From: CAZVWV01 sp964631745
GTDB lineage: Bacteria; Bdellovibrionota_C; UBA2361; JBGSMV01
Assembly: GCA_964631745.1 (NCBI GenBank)
Contig: CAZVWV010000038.1
Location: 1-26,482 of the forward strand
Length of the DNA: 26,482 bases
Direction: 5' to 3'
In this document: positions 13,635 to 21,300 of the stretch, one piece after another
Layout of the letters: every line of letters begins with the position of its first letter
Numbering within the stretch: position 1 is the first letter of the stretch
The notes under the pieces: model-generated
Told to the model about the DNA's origin: nothing
What the model saw: only the letters and a program-made list of their open reading frames with translations
Databases searched by the model: none
Program-made: the position numbers and the translations under genes

Positions 13635-13663
13635 TTGACACAAAATCACACAATTGCTATACT
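13635..13663 (+). promoter_or_regulatory. Sigma-70 promoter of parDE
   Basis: Consensus TTGACA (13635-13640), 17-base spacer, TATACT (13658-13663). The -10 ends 6 bases before the ATG at 13670, which predicts a leaderless message. GCAATT and AATTGC motifs on either side could be operator halves. Confidence 0.65.
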
Positions 13664-13669
13664 AAAATA

Positions 13670-13951
13670 ATGGACGCACCACGCGAAACAATGACTATTT
13701 CACTACCTCCGGCCCTTAAAGCAAAAGTTGATGACCTCATAAATCAAGGCGACTATGGGACCGCAAGCGAATACTTTAGAGACTTAGTCCGACAAGACAT
13801 TAAACGCCGCACTAAAGAAGAACTCGAAGCCCGTCTTCTTGAATCTCTAGATAGCGAAGATCCAACGCCGCTCACCAAAAAAGATTTCGATGATATTCGA
13901 GCCGAGATACGGCATCGTGCTTCTTTAAGGAGCAAAAAATCTCCTAAATGA
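13670..13951 (+). CDS. parD: ParD-type ribbon-helix-helix antitoxin
   Basis: 93 residues. The N-terminal RHH motif is TMTISLPPALKAKVDDLI (strand then helix A), followed by GDYGTASEYFRDLVRQDIKR (helix B), the classic CopG/ParD_like layout for DNA binding and autorepression. The C-terminal half (EELEARLLES to the end) is charged and probably wraps the toxin. Start choice: the ATG at 13670 sits 6 bases after the -10 box, so translation is probably leaderless; a second ATG at 13691 lacks a Shine-Dalgarno. The frame is open further upstream but lies before the promoter. It overlaps parE by ATGA, and the pair lies between two copies of a MITE-like repeat. Confidence 0.85.
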   Translation: MDAPRETMTISLPPALKAKVDDLINQGDYGTASEYFRDLVRQDIKRRTKEELEARLLESLDSEDPTPLTKKDFDDIRAEIRHRASLRSKKSPK

Positions 13952-14274
13952 TCTTTCGCAAAACTTCTTATGCCGTAAACTCTCTTAGAGAACACGCCCT
14001 CTATTTCGAGGAAAACGTAAGCCTTGAAATCGCGGAACGATATCTGAGAGCCGTAGAAGAAACCTTGGCTTTTATTCAGAAAGAACCGGGGATAGGATCC
14101 CCTTGTCAGTTTACTCACGCACGCCTTAAGAACGTACGCCGCTGGCCTGTGTGTGATTTCGAAAACTACCTTCTCTTCTACCGCGAAACAGAAGAAGAAA
14201 TTTTGCTGCTGTATGTATTTCACGGGAAGCAGGATGTTAATCACATTCTTGACGAACCGCCCGGCGATGTCTGA
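13948..14274 (+). CDS. parE: ParE/RelE-superfamily toxin
   Basis: 108 residues with the ParE fold pattern: a helical N-terminus (NSLREHALYFEENVSLEIAE), then EETLAFIQKEPGIGSP, the RLKNVRRWPV turn and C-terminal strands NYLLFYRETEEEILLLYVFH ending near G. ParE toxins of this type poison DNA gyrase; related RelE proteins cleave mRNA. The short family signature and the ParD partner favour ParE, but the target is inferred. Translation is coupled to parD through a 4-bp ATGA overlap. No disruption seen. Followed by mosaic repeat DNA rather than further genes. Confidence 0.82.
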   Translation: MIFRKTSYAVNSLREHALYFEENVSLEIAERYLRAVEETLAFIQKEPGIGSPCQFTHARLKNVRRWPVCDFENYLLFYRETEEEILLLYVFHGKQDVNHILDEPPGDV

Positions 14275-14344
14275 TCAATCGGCAAAATGGAAAACTCCTT
14301 AATGTCTGGCGTATCGTCTAGCCTGGGCCTGGCTAATTTTTTAG

Positions 14345-14461
14345 AGCCACTCGAGCCACCCTACTTTTTCAGTACTTGTGCGATCCTAAAACAACTATTA
14401 GGCACTATTGCGATCAGCTTGGACCAGAAGGGGAACTTTAAAAGTAGGGTGGCTCGAGTGG
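14345..14461. mobile_element. 115-bp MITE-like element with 22-bp terminal inverted repeats
   Basis: Perfect 22-bp inverted repeats at 14347-14368 (begins CCACTCGAGCCACCC) and 14440-14461 bound a 115-bp non-coding element. Its left 72 bp recur at 13469-13540. It contacts an ORF6N gene scrap on its right side (14467-14502). No transposase in the window matches these ends; a clean target duplication is not seen. Confidence 0.75.
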
Positions 14462-14466
14462 GTTTT

Positions 14467-14502
14467 CATTGCCACGCCTTGCTCTGTGAAGGCGTAGGGA
14501 GG
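14467..14502 (-). pseudogene. Fragment of an ORF6N-domain gene
   Basis: On the minus strand 12 codons read PPYAFTEQGVAM, the most conserved signature of the phage-type ORF6N (KilA-N-like) domain. The fragment is cut on one side by the MITE-like element (ending 14461) and on the other by the duplicated repA tail (starting at 14503). Short but highly characteristic. Confidence 0.55.
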
Positions 14503-14640
14503 AGTGCGCCTTAGGGATCTAATCTCAAGCTCGGGTTTTGAAGACACGGTGAAACACGGTATAGAAGAAAAGTTACTTTCATTATTTGCATTTCCTGATT
14601 TCGACGAATGGGCTCGCAGTAAAAGTAGGCAACGATGAGT
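14503..14640 (+). pseudogene. Duplicate of the 3' end of repA (138-bp repeat, copy B)
   Basis: Matches 11882-12019 with three substitutions; encodes the last ~45 residues of RepA and its stop, without a gene body. It shows that a 2.6-kb stretch was copied or inserted next to repA, or that a second repA copy was deleted. Confidence 0.9.
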
Positions 14641-14706
14641 GGGAAATGAGTATGAGTAGTACGATTGATTATCCCCTGCCATGTATCCTCTGCCCACCTT
14701 TTTTGC

Positions 14707-15390
14707 CTATCGCGCTCCTATAGCCTCGAGCAGACTCTTGCGCGGGAAGAACTCTAAAGCAGAGCCGGGCGAGGCGTTGATTATCTCGATTCCAAGCTCA
14801 CTTTGCGCATGGGCGAGTTTCTGCCAGCCAGAAAATATTACACCTAAGTCCGGCAATGCCCAACGTCTCTTGCCTGTGCCGTAATTGGGATCGAAGTGAT
14901 CATAGTCCTCTGTGACTCGAACAATGCCCGGAGTTTCTTCGGGGAGACCTCGCGGCGCAGAATAACGAGCGTCGATTCCAATCAAGATGAATTTCTTGTG
15001 CTTGAACTCTCTCAAAACAGGGATGATAGTAGCAGGGCCGCTCCCCAGATCGGTGATATTATTCCGATCCACTTTGATTGAGTCGGAAGAACACAGATCC
15101 AGGAGTTGCACCTGAGCATCGTTCTTGAATCCATACCGTATTGCGGTTGCATGCAGGAACATCCGTAGTTCGGGCCGGCTCGCTCTAAGATCGCAAAGTT
15201 CTGAGTGTCCATCCGCGATCGCCATAGGGTCAAGGCAGGCATAATATACCGGATCAAGGGGAAGCGCGTTCCAGAATCTGTGAGAATAGTTGAATGCGAT
15301 TAGAGGGAAATTCCTTGTCAGCAGAAGATCAATTGCCTTTAAACTGGGGCCGCTTCCGGCTATGATGCAGATGGAATTGTTGTCCTTCAT
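14707..15390 (-). CDS. DUF115/MptE-like protein, probable glycan-related transferase
   Basis: 227 residues. The N-terminus has IIAGSGPSLKAID (residues 9-21), the glycine-rich start seen in DUF115/MptE-like proteins, Maf flagellin glycosyltransferases and related sialyltransferase-like folds. Further blocks are FNYSHRFWN, DPVYYACLDP, LGSGPATIIPVL (second nucleotide-binding-like segment) and KFILIGIDARYS. It may transfer or bind a nucleotide-activated sugar. The exact substrate cannot be named. It is divergent from the oxidoreductase gene across a 48-bp gap, so both may share control. ATG at 15388-15390; no strong Shine-Dalgarno. Neighbouring sugar-modifying genes and flagellins 8 kb away favour a role in surface or flagellar glycan. 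Confidence 0.6.
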   Translation of the reverse strand: MKDNNSICIIAGSGPSLKAIDLLLTRNFPLIAFNYSHRFWNALPLDPVYYACLDPMAIADGHSELCDLRASRPELRMFLHATAIRYGFKNDAQVQLLDLCSSDSIKVDRNNITDLGSGPATIIPVLREFKHKKFILIGIDARYSAPRGLPEETPGIVRVTEDYDHFDPNYGTGKRRWALPDLGVIFSGWQKLAHAQSELGIEIINASPGSALEFFPRKSLLEAIGAR

Positions 15391-15438
15391 AATGCGCTTG
15401 GGGAGCTTTTCCTTTAAACAATACTAACGTCAATACTA

Positions 15439-16482
15439 ATGTCTATGTCTAATTTAAAAAACAGCTTTTCACACCTTACTTCCATAGTTCTTGGCAGCGG
15501 ACGAATGGGGCAGCGATTCCTGCAGCTTCTGAAAGAGCTTGAAATCTCCGTAGTGGCTGTGAATGATCCGCGCCGCGAGTCACTTGAAGCTGGTCTAAAA
15601 CTGACTCCTCAAGCCGAGGGGTATAGTGATGCCGCTGAGCTTTTTCGCAGACACAGCGCACCGCTTGTGATTGTGGCTTCAACGGCTACGTCGCACGCAG
15701 AGCTCACCGTGCTTGCGGCTGAGCATGGCGCGAAGTTCATAGTGTGTGAGAAACCGATGGCCGTTTCCCTGGCGCAGGCGGAGGAGATGATCGCTTGCTG
15801 CAAAAAGCATGGAGTGCAGCTCGCGGTGAATCACCAGATGCGTTTTATGCCGCAGTACGTGCGTCTGAAAGAATTCTTTGCTTCGCCTGAATTCGGAAGA
15901 CTATCAAGTATGACTACGATTGCCGGTAATTTTGGAATTACGATGAACGGCTCCCATTATATTGAAGCGCTGCGATACGTGAGCGGGTCGGATCCTGTCG
16001 AAGTAACGGCCTGGCTTGAGGAATCCGGGGCTCCAAATCCGCGCGGCGCAGAATTCGTTGAGAAGGCTGGATGCCTTCGGGTAACTACAGCAAGTGGCGT
16101 GCGGCTATATGTGGACTGCTCGGGCTCTCAAGGGCACGGCATACAGACCGTTTATGGGAGCCAGTTCGGCCAGCTTGTTGTGGATGAGATGCGTGGCGCG
16201 CTTTACGGAGTTTGCAGGCAGGGCAGGGACAGGGATCTTCCAAGTACCCGCATCGGGACTGAGCCTACCCTAGTTCGGGAAGATATCGAGCCGGTGGAGG
16301 TAATGGCACCAACCAGGGAGGTGCTTTGTGCCTTGCTTGAGGGACGATCGGTCTGCGGACCGGAGGAAGGGCTTTTGATTCTGCGAACCCTGGTCGCGGC
16401 TTACTTATCTGATGAGCAGGGGCATCGTTGCGTGAAATTGTCGGAAGATCTTCCGCGTGAGAGGCTATTTCCTTGGGCCTGA
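15439..16482 (+). CDS. Gfo/Idh/MocA-family oxidoreductase
   Basis: 347 residues. Rossmann motif VLGSGRMGQRF at residues ~17-27; ASTATSHAEL at 81-90; the family hallmark EKPMAVSLAQAEEM at 105-118 contains the catalytic-type E-K-P; NHQMRF follows at 135-140. The C-terminal domain has the substrate-binding sheet. The family oxidises or reduces sugars and sugar nucleotides with NAD(P). The likely job is modification of a nucleotide sugar for the surface glycan, given the neighbours. Two ATGs (MSMSN) are possible; neither has a clear Shine-Dalgarno, and the family start near SFSHLTSIVLGSG fits both. The 122-bp gap before the next gene shows no clear promoter. Confidence 0.85.
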   Translation: MSMSNLKNSFSHLTSIVLGSGRMGQRFLQLLKELEISVVAVNDPRRESLEAGLKLTPQAEGYSDAAELFRRHSAPLVIVASTATSHAELTVLAAEHGAKFIVCEKPMAVSLAQAEEMIACCKKHGVQLAVNHQMRFMPQYVRLKEFFASPEFGRLSSMTTIAGNFGITMNGSHYIEALRYVSGSDPVEVTAWLEESGAPNPRGAEFVEKAGCLRVTTASGVRLYVDCSGSQGHGIQTVYGSQFGQLVVDEMRGALYGVCRQGRDRDLPSTRIGTEPTLVREDIEPVEVMAPTREVLCALLEGRSVCGPEEGLLILRTLVAAYLSDEQGHRCVKLSEDLPRERLFPWA

Positions 16483-16604
16483 CGTGTTTCTCGGTCGGAT
16501 ACTGTTCCACACCGCGGCGCTATCGCTAGTCATCTAAAGTTGTTAAACTCACATAGCTTCTTCCGGGACAGGGTTGTTGGCAATAGTTACCTAACATTGA
16601 CAGT

Positions 16605-17555
16605 ATGAGATATCACGAACACATTGGCCGCCTGTGTCCCCATGGAATAATGTTTCATCATTTTCACGATGAGTCTCGCTTCTATAGAAGTGAAGGAAGC
16701 ATTTCAGCGGCTGACTTCCAAAGTTTAATTGACTATGTAGGGCGGGAAAATATTCTCTCGCCCCAGGATTGGGAACAAAGAGCAGCCCATGGGACTCTTT
16801 CAGCAACGCACGTTTGTTTTACCTTTGACGATTCACTGCGATGTCAGTTTGAAATTGCGCTGCCGGTGCTCAACCGTAACGGCATAAAGGCCTTCTTTTT
16901 TGTGTACTCATCAGTGTTTGAAGGCTGCGTTGAAAGGCTGGAGACTTTCAGATATTTGCGTAATGCCTGTTATCCATCACTAGAAGATTTCTATTCTGAT
17001 TTTTACGAACAGGCCGCGCAATACGATTTGGCCCGGACTATCGAAGAGGGACTTAAGGACTTTCCCGGAGAAGAATATCTCGCTGATTTTCCTTTTTACA
17101 CCCTGGGTGATCGTAAATATCGCTTTGTACGGGATCGCATCTTAACTACCGCACACTACAATCAAATTGTAGATGGGCTCATGTCGAAAAAGCTCCTGGA
17201 TTTGGGAAAGATAGCTCCCTTGTTGTGGATGGGAGCAGACGACCTTAGAGAGCTTACACACCAGGGGCATGTTGTCGGACTGCATTCCTATTCTCATCCG
17301 ATGAATATGTCAGGATTATCTCCCGCTGAACAGGAAAAAGAATACTCCGAAAACTTCACCCATTTGCAGCGCGAACTTGAGGTGTCGCCGTGGGCCATGT
17401 CACACCCTCGCAATTCATACAATGCTGATACTATTGGGGTGCTCCGCAAGCTGGGAATTAGAGTAGGGTTTTGCGCGAACCTGAAATATCCGGGGCGCCA
17501 GGGTCTTGAATTCCCGCGGGAAGATCACTCCACTATTTTTAAAGAGGTGAGATGA
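16605..17555 (+). CDS. NodB-type (CE4) polysaccharide/sugar deacetylase
   Basis: 316 residues. The metal-binding triad is visible: D76 of the FTFDDS motif (72-77) with H227 and H231 of HSYSH, as in CE4 deacetylases; SHPRN at 266-270 may be the third motif. An insert of ~150 residues between the first two motifs sets it apart from simple NodB enzymes. The DDS variant replaces the usual DDG. It probably removes an N-acetyl (or N-formyl) group from an amino sugar. It overlaps the next gene by 4 bp (ATGA), so the two enzymes are made together. Start uncertain: the ATG at 16605 has no Shine-Dalgarno, and an ATG at 16650 (MFHHFHDE, where family similarity begins) is an alternative. Confidence 0.82.
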   Translation: MRYHEHIGRLCPHGIMFHHFHDESRFYRSEGSISAADFQSLIDYVGRENILSPQDWEQRAAHGTLSATHVCFTFDDSLRCQFEIALPVLNRNGIKAFFFVYSSVFEGCVERLETFRYLRNACYPSLEDFYSDFYEQAAQYDLARTIEEGLKDFPGEEYLADFPFYTLGDRKYRFVRDRILTTAHYNQIVDGLMSKKLLDLGKIAPLLWMGADDLRELTHQGHVVGLHSYSHPMNMSGLSPAEQEKEYSENFTHLQRELEVSPWAMSHPRNSYNADTIGVLRKLGIRVGFCANLKYPGRQGLEFPREDHSTIFKEVR

Positions 17556-18349
17556 AGATAACCGTATTTACAAGTAATCAGAGACGGCACGTATCACTAA
17601 TAGAAGGTCTGGCGGCTGTGGCCGACGCCGTATTTGCGGTGCAGGAAGTCACGACATTATTTCCTGGCATTGTTGATGATTTCTATCGAAAAACACCGGT
17701 AATGCAAAGGTACTTTCAGTATGTGATGGCTGCCGAGGAGAAACTTTTCGCGCCCCCAAGATTCTTGCCGGGAAATGTAAGGACCGTATCAATGAAGATG
17801 GGGGATCTGAACAGGCTATCCTGCGACTGGCTTGCTGAAGGCCTTGAGGCCGACCTGTTCGTGATTCTTGGCGCGAGTTTTATAAAGCCTCCGCTTGTCG
17901 ATCTGTTGTTGGCCCGTGATGCCATTAACATTCACATGGGAACTTCGCCATATTATCGCGGAAATTCCTGCAACTTCTGGGCGCTTTATGATCAGAACGC
18001 CGAATACGTCGGAGCGACAATTCACCGCCTGGGGCGTGGACTTGACAGCGGCCCGATACTCTTTCACACTCTGCCGGAATATGCCGGCGAAAGCTCCTTT
18101 GAATATACCATGAAAGCCGTGAAGTCGGCGCAGCTTGGACTTATCTCAAAAATCGCGGACGGCTCAGTAACTAAAATAAATGCGCTCATGCAAGATAAGT
18201 CAAAACAGATCCGTTATTCGAAAAATGAACATTTTACCGATGAGATTTGTGCTGAATTCCTGAGTCGCGAACCGTCACCACAAATTTTGGCGCAACAATC
18301 GGCGCGTCGAAAAATGGATCTGTTCACGAGCCCCTTTATTTTACGATAG
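17552..18349 (+). CDS. Formyltransferase-family protein, probable sugar N-formyltransferase
   Basis: 265 residues. The catalytic triad of the N10-formyl-THF transferase fold is present: N126 and H128 in INIHMGTSPYYRG, and D165 in RGLDSGPILF. The preceding strand DLFVILGASFIKPPLVD also fits. It lacks the C-terminal tRNA-binding domain of Fmt and is shorter, so a small-molecule or sugar amine is the likely acceptor (as in WbtJ, VioF or ArnA N-domain). It is translationally coupled to the deacetylase through the ATGA overlap. Read together, they would deacetylate then formylate an amino sugar, or form a formyl/deformyl cycle as with ArnA and ArnD. It ends 33 bp from the convergent protease gene; no terminator seen there. 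Confidence 0.82.
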   Translation: MKITVFTSNQRRHVSLIEGLAAVADAVFAVQEVTTLFPGIVDDFYRKTPVMQRYFQYVMAAEEKLFAPPRFLPGNVRTVSMKMGDLNRLSCDWLAEGLEADLFVILGASFIKPPLVDLLLARDAINIHMGTSPYYRGNSCNFWALYDQNAEYVGATIHRLGRGLDSGPILFHTLPEYAGESSFEYTMKAVKSAQLGLISKIADGSVTKINALMQDKSKQIRYSKNEHFTDEICAEFLSREPSPQILAQQSARRKMDLFTSPFILR

Positions 18350-18382
18350 CCGCAATGACTTGATTGAATGTGGGCAGCTGAT

Positions 18383-21300
18383 TTAATTTCGAATTCGAAC
18401 AGAGCCGCTGTATTTTGAACTAACTTTCCCTGTGGAGATATCACCAAATACCCAGCGATAGCTAACGAGCTGGCTAACACCCCGTTTGCGTACTATCTTG
18501 ATTGTAGCTTTTGACAATATTTTAGTTTTGACTGTTTTACCAATTTGAATACGGAACTCATATCGCGCACCTTCCGCACGCTGTCCGGTAACAGTTGCGG
18601 TACGGCCAACAGTCTTAACCCGCGGAACGCTGGGACTCTCTGTACAATCCATTACCCCGTTTCTATTGTAATCTCGATCTAACGTACCACATCCACAGAT
18701 GCCTGGTGATGTTTTAGACGGGTCTTGTGGGCAAGTGTCGCCGTCATCCGATCCTGGGGTGGGGTTAGGCGTGGGCGTACCAGGCGGAGGTGGCGTTGAG
18801 TTATCCACACAGTCAACAATCCCATTCTGATTAGTGTCGGTATCGGCCACAAAGCAACCGCACGTGCCGGGGGCAGTCTTGTCATGAGAATTAGGACACA
18901 AATCGTTGCAATCTAAGACGCCATCACTATCAGCATCAGATTCACCATTATTGCAGCCACACTCCTCACTCGGTGTACTCTTGTACCTATTGTCCGGACA
19001 AAGGTCTTGGCAGTCGTCGAGAAAATCCAGATCCGAATCAACAGCACAGTCTGCGGCGAAGCCGTCCGTAGTGCACCAACCACTAATCGGATATCCTGGT
19101 ACACCTGTGTGATCACTATTGGCCCGTAAGCCAGGCCATGCTTCTGGCTCATTCGCGCAGCCACCTGTCGACCAGGCCCATAGTTGAGAAGCTGAGGCAA
19201 ATACGATCTCATTCTTTGAATCACCGTCTAAATCGCCCGCCGCAAAAGTTGGAAAGAAGCTATAGGGCCGTGGAGCAAGCAGGGGAAATCCTGGCGCAAA
19301 AGACCCGTCTGCGTTTATCGCTCTTAACACAGCTAGTTTGCCACGTGAACCGCCGAAATCTTCTCCGGACAAACCACTCAAAGTATAGTAGTCAGCAATT
19401 AGGATTTCAGGGGCTGGATCGCCATCTACGTTAGCTATGGAAAGCGGCACTGAACCATGCGCACCCAGGGGGAAACCAGTGGCGATCGTGCCATCATGAT
19501 TAATCAAATGAGTAGGGATCTCCGAATCGAACACAATCTGATCTAGTCCATCGCCATCAAAATCCGCTGCCGCAAAACCGGTAACAAAGAGATAGTGTCC
19601 TAAAACTACATTTGTAATCGAAACCGGCCAGCCAGGCTTGTTATTTCCCTGCGAATCTAGTGCATATATTCGGGTCACACCCTCGTGATTCTCTCGCAAG
19701 GCAAACACAATTGATCGTGAGCCACTATGGTCAAGCTTTGCCAAGATTGGTGCAGATGCAGAAATACCGTCGAACTCCAAGGCGCTGACTAAAGCACCAG
19801 TATGGCTTTGTATTACTAACATCGAGTGTTCGATATCCGACGTATTCCACGACTGCCAATCAGTTCCTACCCAAACTAACTCTGGTTGGCTGTCGCCGTC
19901 GAGGTCACCAACGGCGATTCCTTTATACGCCAAGACTGGCACGTCTGTTAAGCTTGAGGGCCAACCACCATAAGCACTCCCGTCCTTGTTGTAAACCTCT
20001 GTTGGGCCCACAATCAGTTCACGCTGTCCATCACCGTTAAGGTCGACGATAGTTAGCGGCTCCCCCGGAAGATGTTTAGGGCTGGTGATTGACATTGAAT
20101 AATTCTTTGGCCATCCGGGAAACGAACTCCCATCACTCTTGAACACAAATATCGTGCCCTCAATATTTGATCCAGCAAAGCTGTATCCTTCAACAACAAC
20201 CTCAAGTGAGCCGTTGTTGTCCAGGTCTGCTGCTTGAACTGGCACCATCAAGGGCTTATTCACTGCCATTGGCCAACCCGGCAATTCCTCGCCGTTGCTT
20301 TGAATGACGTGCAAGGTGCTATCAAGAGCGATCAAAATTTCCTTTTTACCATCGCCGTTTAAATCTGCAAGAATTGGCTGCTCTCCGTAGTCAAAGCAGT
20401 AGGATTTCGAGCATGTAAATGGAAGTTCTGGTGGAAAGTTCTCGAGAAGTCTCGTATCAACATAAACTTCGCGAGTTGCCGTTTCTGAAGGACGACTATC
20501 TCCAAAATGTGTGTGAAGCTTTATTTCATACAAACCACTACGCACGACCGGCAATTCCGAGACCCTAAAGGAGCCCAATGCATCATTAAGAACCTGGCTG
20601 GCGCCAGCAGCCTGAAGTTCTACACCAGCATCGCTACATCCTTCCTGATCTGTAAAATGCCAGCAAATCTCTATCGAATAATGACTAAAATTTGCTCCGC
20701 GGGCCGACCCAACTATGGGCACGCGCCGTGCAGCGGATAGAATTAAGTCATGGTCATAAATTGACGTGTCCGGAGATATCGGAGATTTTATGGCAACATT
20801 CTTGACTACTACCGAGGAGGTATTTGTAGCACTATGACTGGCGGTATGCACTGTAAGTCTCAATTGATAGCTAGTTGACGCTAATCCAGAGATGTTCCAG
20901 TTGACTAGCGTGCCGTTAGTTACCAGTGAAGAGCCACCTCCAATCAGACTCCAAACGCCGGCATCATTCGATCGGAATTCGACGGTATAACTTTCAAAGT
21001 CATCACCAGCAACTGTGCCAATTATTGCCACGGAGTCTCCACTTAGTGACCCAGTCGTAAACAGTTGCGCAAGTGGGGGCACTGCCCCGCTGAGTGCTGC
21101 TTCCACGGCTGCTTCAGCTTGCACTAGTCCATTGCCTTGCTCAGTTTTTAAGTATGCAACTCCCGTACTGGGATTAATCAACTCACGGGCGGTTGACAAA
21201 ATAATTGATTTAACTTCGCGGGCAGTCAGCGTTACGTTTGCTTGTTTGATTAAAGCCGCTAGCCCAGCAACATGCGGCGTTGCCATCGAGGTTCCATTCA

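Noticed and set aside
13532..13669. Longer parD frame opening at 13532
   Set aside because: The extra residues precede the TTGACA/TATACT promoter, overlap the MITE-like repeat end and do not resemble antitoxin sequence.
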